Under the pieces are notes generated by a model. That model had not been told where the DNA came from. It saw only the letters and a program-made list of their open reading frames with translations, and did not search any database. Positions 40,069-47,901 of a stretch of 64,000 bases of DNA are shown in pieces. The DNA is taken from NCBI RefSeq assembly GCF_947500705.1, contig NZ_CANMSY010000001.1, forward strand, positions 248,001 through 312,000, given 5' to 3'. A program made the position numbers and the translations under genes. This DNA is from an uncultured Brachybacterium sp. GTDB lineage: Bacteria > Actinomycetota > Actinomycetes > Actinomycetales > Dermabacteraceae. Position 1 is the stretch's first letter; each line of letters starts with the position of its first letter.

Positions 40069-40474
40069 CCGCTCTCGGTTCATCGGGGTCGGACGCCTCG
40101 GTGCCGAGCGCGTCGGGACCGGGCTCCTCGAGGTCCGGCAGCGTGGCAGGCGCCGCAGAGGAAGCCTCTGCGTCACCGGCCGCGTCGGCTCCTGCGGAGT
40201 CGTCCTCCGACCCGGTGTCGAGCATGGCGTCCTCGTACTCGGCGTCCTCGTCGACCTCGCCGCTCCGACGCTCCGCCCGGCGCTCGTCGGCGGCCTTCCA
40301 CCGCATCGCGGCGGCATTGCGCAGCCGGTCCAGGAACAGGATCGAGAGCAGCATCGCGATCAGCGCCGCCAGCACCCCGGCCAGCATCACCCCGATGTCG
40401 AGCAGGGTCAGCACCCACCAGATCACGGCCCACAGGCCCAGGCGGATGACGGCGTAGAGGAGGAAATGACGCAT
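40049..40474 (-). CDS. DUF4229-like membrane protein
   Basis: 141 residues. Two transmembrane helices (FLLYAVIRLGLWAVIWWVL and LAGVLAALIAMLLSILFL) are followed by a basic stretch (RLRNAAAMRWKAADERRAER) and an acidic tail. This matches actinobacterial DUF4229 proteins, function unknown, often found beside menA or ccs genes. The leaderless ATG at 40474 (TACCCT six nt upstream) rules out the longer upstream frame. Confidence 0.72.
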   Translation of the reverse strand: MRHFLLYAVIRLGLWAVIWWVLTLLDIGVMLAGVLAALIAMLLSILFLDRLRNAAAMRWKAADERRAERRSGEVDEDAEYEDAMLDTGSEDDSAGADAAGDAEASSAAPATLPDLEEPGPDALGTEASDPDEPRAVRGSDR

Positions 40475-40480
40475 GGGCCC

Positions 40481-40486
40481 AGGGTA
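40481..40486 (-). promoter_or_regulatory. Leaderless -10 element of the DUF4229 gene
   Basis: TACCCT on the minus strand, 6 nt before the ATG at 40474. Confidence 0.6.
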
Positions 40487-40568
40487 GTTCTCCTGCCTGA
40501 GTCCGTTCGCAGCTCCGGGTCCGCGCTCTCGGAGTCCCCGCCCCCACCCCACGATCAGGTCCGTTGCC

Positions 40569-40574
40569 TAGACT
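40569..40574 (+). promoter_or_regulatory. Leaderless -10 element of the PLDc_N gene
   Basis: TAGACT, 6 nt before the ATG at 40581. Confidence 0.6.
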
Positions 40575-40580
40575 CCGGCC

Positions 40581-40973
40581 ATGGCCCGCGGAATCATTGC
40601 AGTTCTCTCCATCGCCCTGACCGTCTTCGCGCTCGCCGACTGCGTGCAGACCGAGGACGCGAAGATTCGCGGGCTGCCGAAGTGGGCGTGGATCGTGCTG
40701 ATCGTGCTGATCCCTTGGGTGGGGCCGATCACCTGGCTGTTCGTGGGCAAGGATCGCAGCAGCTCCGGTGGGGGCGGGCGCCCGCGTCGGCAGGGTCCGC
40801 TGGCCCCTGATGAGGACCCGGACTTCCTGCGCAAGCTCGACGAGGACATCCGCCGCGAGCGTCGCGAGCAGAAGCAGCGCGGTCAGGATGACCACGGCGC
40901 GCAGGGCGAGGACGGCCCCGGCAGGGACGGCGGGACCGACCCCGCTGCGGGTGAGGACGAGCGCGGGGCCTGA
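40581..40973 (+). CDS. PLDc_N-domain small membrane protein
   Basis: 130 residues. An N-terminal helix (GIIAVLSIALTVFALADCV) is followed by the PLDc_N pattern GLPKWAWIVLIVLIPWVGP and ITWLFVGKDR, then a charged, probably disordered tail. This module resembles the membrane segment of cardiolipin synthases but has no phospholipase domain. Stand-alone copies are common in actinobacteria and of unknown role. It is followed by an 18-bp tandem repeat and a shared terminator. Confidence 0.82.
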   Translation: MARGIIAVLSIALTVFALADCVQTEDAKIRGLPKWAWIVLIVLIPWVGPITWLFVGKDRSSSGGGGRPRRQGPLAPDEDPDFLRKLDEDIRRERREQKQRGQDDHGAQGEDGPGRDGGTDPAAGEDERGA

Positions 40974-41012
40974 CCAGGTTCTGAGCGCCGCGCAGAATGT
41001 GAGCAGAATGTG

Positions 41013-41066
41013 AGCACAGCGCAGTGCCGGAGCACAGCGCAGTGCCGGAGCACAGCGCAGTGCCGG
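41013..41066. repeat. 18-bp tandem repeat, three perfect copies
   Basis: AGCACAGCGCAGTGCCGG at 41013-41030, 41031-41048 and 41049-41066, with partial copies on both sides, in the non-coding stretch 40974-41109. The unit holds imperfect dyad symmetry (GCAC...GTGC). No spacers, so not CRISPR. Confidence 0.9.
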
Positions 41067-41109
41067 AGCACCGCCGCAGCACCGAGGACGAACACCCGAG
41101 GACGCACAA

Positions 41110-41140
41110 CGGCCCGGGACGGAGGATCCGTCCCGGGCCG
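41110..41140. terminator. Bidirectional terminator between PLDc_N and ccsB
   Basis: Perfect 14-bp inverted repeat (arm CGGCCCGGGACGGA) with a 3-nt loop between convergent genes; 18 bp past the ccsB stop. Confidence 0.85.
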
Positions 41141-41158
41141 AATGCCGTCCGCTCCTGC

Positions 41159-42229
41159 TCAGAGACCCGAGTAGGAGTGCAATCCGTTGATCACCGTATT
41201 GACGATGGTGTAGTTGAACACCACGGCCACAAAACCTGCCAGGGCGAGGCCCGCGGCGCGGCTGCCACGGAAGCCGCCGGTGGCCCGGGCGTGCAGGTAG
41301 GCCGCATAGATCACCCAGATGATGAAGGTCCACACCTCCTTCGGGTCCCAGCCCCAGAAGCGGCCCCACGCCTCACGGGCCCAGATCGCGCCGAACATCA
41401 GGGTGAAGGTCCAGCACACGAAGGCGATCGAGTGGATGCGGAAGCTCAGCGACTCCAGCGCCGTCGAGGAGGGAAGACGGTCCAGCACGTGGCCGGCGCG
41501 GCCCCAATGCTCGGGCAGGTCCTCGCCGGCGGCCGTCTTCTCCGCCAGCGCGTGCTCGTGACGGCCCTTCAGCAGCTGCAGGGACGCGACCACCGCGCCG
41601 AGGATCGACAGGGCGGTGGCGATGATCGCGATGCCGATGTGGATGATCAGCCAGTGCGAGTTCTGGAGGCTCGGGGTGAGCGCGGCGGCGGGGACGATCC
41701 AGAACGTCTGGGCGAGCAGCAGCACCAGCAGCACCGGGCCGACCACGAAGGTGCCCAGCGCCCGCAGCTCGGCACGCTTGATGCTGAACACCAGGAAGGC
41801 GACCATCACCAGGGCGGAGCTGGTGGTCGCGAACTCGTACATGTTCGCCCAGGGCACGCGCTGGGTGGCGGCCGCACGGGCCAGCACTCCCAGCACGTGC
41901 AGCAGCGTCGCGGCCATGGAGAGGAGGAATGCGAACTTCTGCGCGGTCATGGCCCCGGGTGCCGGCGCCGTGGTCACGTCGGCGGCCGGGTCCTCGCCAC
42001 CATCACGGGAGTGCGCTGCTGCGACCGGGGCACCGCCCTCGGAGGCGACCGACGCGGTCTGCAGCACTCGAGCCCCTTCCTGCTCGTCCAGGGCTGCGAG
42101 GCGCGCATCGCTGCGACGCTGCGAGGTCGAGGCGAGATCGGCGGAGAAGCCGATCAGGGCGAGCACGTAGAGGACGATCGCCACCACGACCGCGAGGTTC
42201 GAGAGCTCTGCGAGCTGCTCATTGATCAC
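41159..42229 (-). CDS. ccsB: Cytochrome c maturation protein CcsB (ResC)
   Basis: Heme-handling subunit of the system II cytochrome c synthase; 356 residues, about eight transmembrane helices. The tryptophan-rich WWD-type heme motif is WGRFWGWDPKEVWTFIIW. Conserved His residues are near LLHVLGVLARAA, WLIIHIGIAI and FRIHSIAFV. A poorly conserved cytoplasmic insert lies at about 35-95. Its ATG overlaps the resB stop (ATGA). ResB and CcsB form the synthase that attaches heme to apocytochromes outside the membrane. Confidence 0.95.
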   Translation of the reverse strand: MINEQLAELSNLAVVVAIVLYVLALIGFSADLASTSQRRSDARLAALDEQEGARVLQTASVASEGGAPVAAAHSRDGGEDPAADVTTAPAPGAMTAQKFAFLLSMAATLLHVLGVLARAAATQRVPWANMYEFATTSSALVMVAFLVFSIKRAELRALGTFVVGPVLLVLLLAQTFWIVPAAALTPSLQNSHWLIIHIGIAIIATALSILGAVVASLQLLKGRHEHALAEKTAAGEDLPEHWGRAGHVLDRLPSSTALESLSFRIHSIAFVCWTFTLMFGAIWAREAWGRFWGWDPKEVWTFIIWVIYAAYLHARATGGFRGSRAAGLALAGFVAVVFNYTIVNTVINGLHSYSGL

Positions 42230-43977
42230 TGTGCACTTCCTTCGGAGGAGTCTTTCGCGGCTCTCGGGAGCCGTTCGTCATCACTGGTGCCGTTCCCGGC
42301 CAGGGGTCCATCCTGCGCCGTGGAGAGCTTCGATGCCAGGGCGTGCACGTCTGCTTCGAGAGACGGATCATCGCTGCGGGCCAGCCCCGCCACCTCGAAC
42401 AGGGCGCCGTCGGCCGTGCTGCGCACTCGCACCCACACCCGACGGCGGGGCACGAACAGCGACAGGATCAGCCCGCCGACGGCGACCAACGCGCTGACCA
42501 GCACCCAGCGCTCGAAGGGGTTGTGGGCGATGTCGAAGGCTGCGAACCTCCGCAGCCCGTCGAAGCTGACGGTCGTGCCGTCGGGCAGCTCGAACTCCTG
42601 GCCGGGATAGAGGCGGATCAGCACCGGGTTGCCGTCCTCCCCCGCCACCGGGGTGAGGGTGGAGACATCGACCTCGTAGGCGTTCTGCGGGATCCCGGAG
42701 TCGAGACCCAGATCGCCCTGGTGGACGGTCAGCGCGAGCTGGGGGTCCAGGGAATCCGGGTACAGCGAGCGAGGGCCCTGCTCGTCGATGGTGCCGGTGG
42801 GCAGGAAGTATCCGACCACGGCGGTCTGCTCGGGCTGAGCATCCGGCGCCTTGATCACCAGCTGGGAGGTGTAGCCGACATCCCCCAAGGGCACAGTGAT
42901 GATCGGGCCTTCGGCGACCACGGTCCCCTCAGGATCGGTGACCGTGACCTCGGGAGCATAGCCGTTGCCCAGCAGGTACATCGATGCGCCATCGATGTGA
43001 AGCGGCTTGTTGACCTGCACCGTCTGCGAGAACTCGGGATCCCCGGGGGTGGTCACGGCGACGTCGGCCTCGAAGGAACGAGGCTCGCCGACGCTCCCCG
43101 ACTCCCCGGGCTGGACGTAGGTGGCGCGGAAGTCCTCGAGAGTGAAGCGGAAGGGCGGCATGTCCTGCTCGTCGAACCAGGCCCCGGACTCGAAGGAGTC
43201 GTACTGGGTCAGGGAGTTCGAGAACCCGGAGCCCTCGATCACCGTGACCTGGCCCCGGTAACTGGTCATCTGCCCGCCGGCGATGCAGACCAGCACCCCG
43301 ACCAGGGCGATGTGGAAGGCCAGGTTGCCGGTCTCCCTCAGCAGGCCGCGCTCGGCGCTGACCGAGCGGGAGCTCGTCTCCTCCCGCACCACTGTGCGAT
43401 AGCGCGAACGACGCAGCGCCCGGTGCGCCTGCTCGAGCACCGCATCGGCGTCGGCGCCGGGAAGCTCGATCCTGGTATGGCCGACGAATCGAGTCAGGCG
43501 CGAGGGAGTGCGCGGCGGTTTCGCGCGCAGCTGCCGCAGGTGCACACCCACGCGCGGCACGATGCAGCCGATCAGGGAGAGGAACAGCAGCAAGTAGATC
43601 GCGGAGAACCAGGGAGAGGAGAAGACCTCGAAGAAGCCCAGCGCGTCGAGGAACTCCCCCCACTTCCCGTTCTCCTCGAGGAACTGGTCCGTCAGCGAAG
43701 GGTTGACGCTGCGCTGCGGGTACAGCGAGCCGGGCACAGCGGCGACCGCCAGCAGCATCAGCAGGATCAGCGCGGTCTGCATGCTGGTCAGCTGCCGCCA
43801 GAGGAACAGCAGGGTGCCGCGCAGGCCGAGGCCCGGCATGGTGGCCTGGGCGCCGTCGACCTCGGGCTTGCTGCTCCAGGAGCTGCTCGCGCCGGGGATG
43901 TCAGTGCCGGGGGTGTCAGTGTCTGGGGTGCCTGGGGTGTCAGCACCCGGGGCGTTCCCGTGCTTCTTCTCGTTCAT
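42226..43977 (-). CDS. resB: Cytochrome c biogenesis protein ResB
   Basis: Partner of CcsB in system II; 583 residues. A Thr/Pro/Gly-rich N-terminus is followed by three membrane helices, a large extracytoplasmic domain (about 270-500) and a last helix near 515. Family features: LTSMQTALILLMLLAVAAVPG, NLAFHIALVGVLVCIAGG and FERWVLVSALVAVGGLILS. The start codon shares one base with the ccdA stop (TGATG), so it depends on ccdA translation. A GTG one codon upstream is also possible. Confidence 0.94.
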   Translation of the reverse strand: MNEKKHGNAPGADTPGTPDTDTPGTDIPGASSSWSSKPEVDGAQATMPGLGLRGTLLFLWRQLTSMQTALILLMLLAVAAVPGSLYPQRSVNPSLTDQFLEENGKWGEFLDALGFFEVFSSPWFSAIYLLLFLSLIGCIVPRVGVHLRQLRAKPPRTPSRLTRFVGHTRIELPGADADAVLEQAHRALRRSRYRTVVREETSSRSVSAERGLLRETGNLAFHIALVGVLVCIAGGQMTSYRGQVTVIEGSGFSNSLTQYDSFESGAWFDEQDMPPFRFTLEDFRATYVQPGESGSVGEPRSFEADVAVTTPGDPEFSQTVQVNKPLHIDGASMYLLGNGYAPEVTVTDPEGTVVAEGPIITVPLGDVGYTSQLVIKAPDAQPEQTAVVGYFLPTGTIDEQGPRSLYPDSLDPQLALTVHQGDLGLDSGIPQNAYEVDVSTLTPVAGEDGNPVLIRLYPGQEFELPDGTTVSFDGLRRFAAFDIAHNPFERWVLVSALVAVGGLILSLFVPRRRVWVRVRSTADGALFEVAGLARSDDPSLEADVHALASKLSTAQDGPLAGNGTSDDERLPRAAKDSSEGSAQ

Positions 43978-44783
43978 CACACCACCGGCTCGAAGGTCGT
44001 GATCAGGCCCTGCAGCCCGCTCATCCAGGTCGTCCACACCCCGGTCATCAGCAGCACCCCGATCGCGATCAGCAGCGCCCCGGAGAGCAGCCCGATGGTG
44101 CGGCGATGGGCGGCGAGCTTCTTGCTCAGGCCCAGTGCGCGCTCGAAGAGCAGCGCGAAGACGACGAAGGGGATGCCCAGGCCCAGCGAGTAGGCCAGCG
44201 CCAGCACGGCACCGCGCAGGGCTGCGCCGTCACCCCCGCCGTCGAGGGAGAGGGCGACGATGGCCGCGTAGGTGGGGCCGATGCAGGGGGTCCAGCTGAG
44301 CCCGAAGATCAAGCCCATCAGCGGAGCACCGAGCAGACCGGCATCGGGGCGCTTCGAGGAGACCGGTCGGGTGGCGGACAGCCCGGGGAACACCCCCATG
44401 AACAGCAGGCCCATGATGATCACGATCGCGCCGGCGATGCGGTTGATCCACACGCTGTATTCCTGGAGCAGGTAGCCCAGCGCGCCGGCGAATCCGCCAA
44501 GGACCATGAACACGACGGCGAAGCCGGCGACGAACAGTGCGCTGCCGGCGAGCATGCGTCCGGTCCGTGGCCGGGCACGCTTCGTGCCGACGCCCGTGCC
44601 GGGCCCCACCGCGCTCTGCCCGGCGAGCCCGGAGACGTAGCCGAGGTATCCGGGCACCACCGGCAGCACGCAGGGCGAGAGGAAGGCGACCAGGCCCGCG
44701 GCGGCGGCCACGGCCACGGCCAGCAGCAGCGAGCCCGACAGCGCGGTGGCCTGGAACGCGGCCCCGACCTCGGCGACGATCAT
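43977..44783 (-). CDS. ccdA: Thiol-disulfide transporter CcdA
   Basis: Membrane protein carrying reducing power from cytoplasmic thioredoxin to ResA; 268 residues with six helices. The redox cysteines are in FLSPCVLPVVPGYLGYVSG and GLSWTPCIGPTYAAI. The ATG overlaps the resA stop by four bases. Keeps heme-binding cysteines of apocytochrome c reduced. Confidence 0.95.
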   Translation of the reverse strand: MIVAEVGAAFQATALSGSLLLAVAVAAAAGLVAFLSPCVLPVVPGYLGYVSGLAGQSAVGPGTGVGTKRARPRTGRMLAGSALFVAGFAVVFMVLGGFAGALGYLLQEYSVWINRIAGAIVIIMGLLFMGVFPGLSATRPVSSKRPDAGLLGAPLMGLIFGLSWTPCIGPTYAAIVALSLDGGGDGAALRGAVLALAYSLGLGIPFVVFALLFERALGLSKKLAAHRRTIGLLSGALLIAIGVLLMTGVWTTWMSGLQGLITTFEPVV

Positions 44784-45403
44784 TCGGCCATCACCACATC
44801 GATCATCGCGCGCAGCACCGAAGGATCCGCGGCACCGGAGATGCGGGCGGCGACCCGTCCTTCACGGTCGATCACCAGGGTGGAGGGCACCGCGTTGGGG
44901 GCGACCTGCCCCCGCAGCGAGTACATGATCTCGGCATCCGGGTCAGGCAGCGAGGGATAGGTGATCCCGTAGCTCTCTTCGAACGCCTGTGCCGGACCGG
45001 CGGCATCGCGCACGTTGATCCCCAGGAAGGACACGCCCTGCTCGGCGTACTCCTCATGGATCTCCTGCAGGTCCGGAGCCTCCTTGCGGCAGGGCGGGCA
45101 GGAGGCGTACCAGACGTTGAGCACCAGCACCTCGCCGCGCCGGTCGGCGGCCGAGATCTGCTCGTCGTCGTAGGAGGTGCCGGAGAACTCGAGCGGCTCA
45201 CTGCGATCTGTCGGCGGGATCTCGGTGGCCACGCCGTCGCCGGAGACATATCCGGAATCCCCGGAGGCATAGCGGTCACCGGTGTCGGTGCCGCAGGCGG
45301 CCAGCAGCAGCGCGGCGGAGGCTCCGCCGGCGACCCCCAGCAGATCGCGGCGGGACAGGCGGGAGAGGCGCGTTGCGCGCGACGATGACGTCCTGATGCT
45401 CAC
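44780..45403 (-). CDS. resA: ResA/TlpA-like thiol-disulfide oxidoreductase lipoprotein
   Basis: 207-residue extracytoplasmic thioredoxin-fold protein. The N-terminus has a twin-arginine motif (SRRDLLG, residues 17-23), a hydrophobic stretch and the lipobox LAAC with Cys37, so it looks like a Tat-exported lipoprotein. The redox motif is WYASCPPCRKEAP. The GTG at 45403 overlaps the stop of the upstream phosphatase (GTGA). It reduces apocytochrome c cysteines with electrons from CcdA. Confidence 0.92.
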   Translation of the reverse strand: MSIRTSSSRATRLSRLSRRDLLGVAGGASAALLLAACGTDTGDRYASGDSGYVSGDGVATEIPPTDRSEPLEFSGTSYDDEQISAADRRGEVLVLNVWYASCPPCRKEAPDLQEIHEEYAEQGVSFLGINVRDAAGPAQAFEESYGITYPSLPDPDAEIMYSLRGQVAPNAVPSTLVIDREGRVAARISGAADPSVLRAMIDVVMAE

Positions 45404-46047
45404 GTGAGCTTGCCCCCGGTGGCGTCGACCGCTCCGGCATACAGCGCGGCGGCGGGTTCGGCGTAGCCCACGTCCGCGAGGTGCGGGCCCACGAAGCGGA
45501 GGCTGGTGACCGAGCACAGTCCGCATTGGCGGCGACGCGGATCATGGAAGAGGGGTCTGCCCTCGGCGCTTCGGCGCGTCACCCAGATCGGGAGCTGGTG
45601 GAGCACGAGCACGGCCTCACGCCCTTCGGCGGCGGCCCGCGCGTCGTGCACGGCCGAGATCACTCGCGCCACCTGCGCCCGGTAGGGCTCGCCCCAGGAG
45701 GGACGGAAGGGGTTCAGGAACCAGCGCCAGTTGCGCGGATCGCTCAGCTTTGCCTCGCCATGGCCCATCCGATGGCCCTCGAAATGATTACCGGACTCGA
45801 TGAGCCGCTGGTCGGAGGTGATCTCCAGGCCGTGCGGGGCGGCGATCGGAGCGGCGGTCTGCTGAGCACGCAGCAGCGGGGAGGAGCGGACCACCGCGAT
45901 ATCCGCCTCGGCCAGATGCTGACCGACCAGGCCTGCCATCTGCTCACCACGATCGCTGAGCCGGTACCCGGGCAGGCGGCCATACAGGATGCGCTCGGGG
46001 TTGTGCACCTCGCCATGCCGGACGAGGTGGACCGTGGTGGTGGTCAT
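45400..46047 (-). CDS. Histidine phosphatase family (phosphoglycerate mutase-like) protein
   Basis: 215 residues with the catalytic RHG motif (VHLVRHGEVHNPERILYGR), RSSPLLRAQQTAAPI, and the second histidine in VLVLHQLPIWV. It is probably a phosphatase, not a glycolytic mutase. It is the first gene of the cytochrome c maturation cascade, as in mycobacteria. RBS AGAGGA precedes the ATG, and a -10 (TACTGT) lies near 46104-46109. Substrate unknown. Confidence 0.88.
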   Translation of the reverse strand: MTTTTVHLVRHGEVHNPERILYGRLPGYRLSDRGEQMAGLVGQHLAEADIAVVRSSPLLRAQQTAAPIAAPHGLEITSDQRLIESGNHFEGHRMGHGEAKLSDPRNWRWFLNPFRPSWGEPYRAQVARVISAVHDARAAAEGREAVLVLHQLPIWVTRRSAEGRPLFHDPRRRQCGLCSVTSLRFVGPHLADVGYAEPAAALYAGAVDATGGKLT

Positions 46048-46124
46048 GGGTGGGGAATCCTCTTTCGCTGTCGCGCTGCGGGCTCACGTCCGAGCGGCCT
46101 CACAGTACCAACCGAACCTCCGGA

Positions 46125-46673
46125 TCAGCGGGGAGTGACGGGTCCGTCGTGAGGTGCCGGACATCCGATGGCGATGGGGGCGTCCTCGTCGAGCGTCTTT
46201 CCGAGGATGCGGCCCAGCTCGAGCAGGTCGTCATGGCCGACGACATCCAGCAGCTGCTCCCGCACGGAGCGCACGTGGGTGGGAGCAGCCGTCTCGAGCA
46301 TCCGCTCGCCCGCGGCGGTCAGCTGGGCCTGCCGGCCACGACCGTCATCCGTGCAGCGCACCCGCTCCACCAGTCCCCGCTTCTCCATGCGAGTGATGGT
46401 GTGGGTCAGACGGGAACGGGAGTGCACCACCTTGTCCGCCAGCTCGGACATTCGCAGGAACTTGTTCTCCGCCTCGGAGAGCCGCACCAGGATCTCGTAC
46501 TCGCCGAGGGTCAGGTCGATCTCGGCGTCCGCCTGGAGCGCCTCGCTGAAGCGATCTGTCAGCAGAGTCGTCGCATACAGGAAGGTGCGCCACGCCGCCT
46601 GCTCCTGCGGAGTCAGCCACAGCTCCTCCGGGGTCGACGCCCGCCCCCCACCAGCCGCTATCGTGTCGTCCAT
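46125..46673 (-). CDS. MarR-family transcriptional regulator
   Basis: 182-residue winged-helix repressor. The recognition region is LRMSELADKVVHSRSRLTHT, and the wing is RMEKRGLVERVRCTDDGRGR. The dimerising helices are at both ends. GAGGAG lies six nt before ATG 46673. It is divergent from yceI across an AT-rich promoter region and likely controls that gene and itself. Ligand unknown. Confidence 0.9.
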   Translation of the reverse strand: MDDTIAAGGGRASTPEELWLTPQEQAAWRTFLYATTLLTDRFSEALQADAEIDLTLGEYEILVRLSEAENKFLRMSELADKVVHSRSRLTHTITRMEKRGLVERVRCTDDGRGRQAQLTAAGERMLETAAPTHVRSVREQLLDVVGHDDLLELGRILGKTLDEDAPIAIGCPAPHDGPVTPR

Positions 46674-46703
46674 CACATTCTCCTCTTTCCTGGGATCCGA
46701 TGG

Positions 46704-46743
46704 TTGCCATCTTCCCCCAGATTAGTTTATATTTCAAGCAAGC
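46704..46743. promoter_or_regulatory. Divergent marR/yceI promoter region
   Basis: On the plus strand TTGCCA (46704-46709), an 18-nt spacer and TATATT (46728-46733) form a strong yceI promoter. On the minus strand TTGAAA (46732-46737) with GAAGAT 17 nt downstream could serve marR. The overlapping, AT-rich block stands out in this GC-rich sequence and is where a MarR operator would lie. I see no perfect palindrome. Confidence 0.55.
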
Positions 46744-46798
46744 TCCTGGTGATCGCCTCCCGATCATCAGTGTCCATTCAATCTCAAGGAGACTCCCC

Positions 46799-47329
46799 AT
46801 GAACGATCTGACCCCCGGCACCTGGACCCTCGACCCCGCCCACACCTCCGCAGCGTTCACCGTGCGTCACGCCGGCATCTCCAAGGCCCGCGGCCAGTTC
46901 CACGACGTCGAGGGCTCCCTCGAGGTCGGCCAGGGTGGGGAGAACCTCGCCTTCACCACCACCCTGAAGACCTCCTCGATCAACACCGCCCAGCCGGATC
47001 GGGACAACCACCTGCGCAGCGGCGACTTCTTCGATGCAGAGAAGTTCCCGGAGATCACCTTCGTCTCCACCAAGGTCGAGGGCGACAAGCTCGTCGGCGA
47101 CCTCACCATTCGCGACATCACCAAGTCGGTCGAGCTGGACTTCACCTACGAGGGCGCGGCCACCGATCCCTTCGGCGTCTACCGTGCGGGCTTCACCGGT
47201 GAGACCACGATCTCCCGCAAGGAGTTCGGTCTCACCTGGAACGCGGCCCTCGAGGCCGGTGGCGTGATGGTCGGCGACAACGTCAAGATCATCATCGAGG
47301 CCGAGTTCACCGCTCCGGCCTCCGCCTGA
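46799..47329 (+). CDS. YceI-family lipid-binding-like protein
   Basis: 176-residue lipocalin-like beta-barrel of the YceI family, whose members bind isoprenoid or fatty ligands. Signatures: GTWTLDPAHTSAAFTVRHAG, the TLKTSSINTAQPDRDNHLRS block, FFDAEKFPEITFVSTKVEG, and GLTWNAALEAGGVMVGD. No signal peptide, so cytoplasmic. AAGGAG lies seven nt before the ATG. It has its own terminator and is probably controlled by the divergent MarR. An isoprenoid ligand would fit the nearby menaquinone genes, but that is speculation. Confidence 0.92.
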   Translation: MNDLTPGTWTLDPAHTSAAFTVRHAGISKARGQFHDVEGSLEVGQGGENLAFTTTLKTSSINTAQPDRDNHLRSGDFFDAEKFPEITFVSTKVEGDKLVGDLTIRDITKSVELDFTYEGAATDPFGVYRAGFTGETTISRKEFGLTWNAALEAGGVMVGDNVKIIIEAEFTAPASA

Positions 47330-47368
47330 GCCTCCCCGCTCCCCCGGCGCTCTGCGTCATAGGAGTCC

Positions 47369-47401
47369 GACGGGCCGTCCGCATCGCGCGGGCGGCCCGT
47401 C
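47369..47401 (+). terminator. Terminator after yceI
   Basis: 14-nt arms (47369-47382 and 47388-47401) with a 5-nt loop. One position is U-G in plus-strand RNA but A-C in minus-strand RNA, so it is oriented for yceI. Confidence 0.8.
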
Positions 47402-47465
47402 CTCGTTGCTGCGCCGGCTCCGCATCGCGGCCCACCTCGAAGCTCGGCCCCCGCTCCCACCTCGA

Positions 47466-47471
47466 TAGGGT
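47466..47471 (+). promoter_or_regulatory. Leaderless -10 element of the glutaredoxin-like gene
   Basis: TAGGGT, 6 nt before the ATG at 47478. Confidence 0.6.
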
Positions 47472-47477
47472 TCATCC

Positions 47478-47783
47478 ATGACCGCACAGCGCATCCCCTC
47501 GCCCACTGATCCGGACGCTCGCGTCCTGTACCTCACTCGCGAGGGGTGCCACCTGTGCGAGGAGGCGCTGCCGGTGGTGCGGGCCGAGGCCGACCGCGTC
47601 GGCTCCACCGTGGAGGTGCGTGACATCGACGCCGAGGAGCAGCTGCGCGCGGACTGGGACTACGACGTGCCGGTCATCATCGTGGACGGGAAGGTCCACG
47701 CGAAGTACCGGGTCGATGCCGGGCAGCTCCGCGCGGCGCTGGCCACACGGCCCTGGTGGCGCCGCCTCACCGGCCGGGCGTGA
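47478..47783 (+). CDS. Glutaredoxin-like (DUF836-type) thiol protein
   Basis: 101-residue thioredoxin-fold protein with the redox motif REGCHLCEEA at the first helix, the cis-proline strand DVPVIIVDGKVH, and a basic C-terminus. Similar small proteins occur throughout actinobacteria; partner unknown. Leaderless. It shares a terminator with the convergent bS22 gene. Confidence 0.88.
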   Translation: MTAQRIPSPTDPDARVLYLTREGCHLCEEALPVVRAEADRVGSTVEVRDIDAEEQLRADWDYDVPVIIVDGKVHAKYRVDAGQLRAALATRPWWRRLTGRA

Positions 47784-47842
47784 GCGCTCGCGGGAATCGC
47801 TCGAGCGCCCGCTCCCCTCGCCCGAGCGCCCTGTGACATGCG

Positions 47843-47870
47843 TCGGCCCCCGCCTGATGGCGGGGGCCGA
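47843..47870. terminator. Bidirectional terminator between glutaredoxin and bS22 genes
   Basis: Perfect 12-bp stem TCGGCCCCCGCC / GGCGGGGGCCGA with a TGAT loop, between convergent genes. Confidence 0.85.
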
Positions 47871-47901
47871 TGTGCGTCACGCAGGTATCACCGTGCGGCG
47901 A

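Noticed and set aside
41013-41066. CRISPR-like array
   Set aside because: The units are contiguous with no spacers and no cas genes are near.
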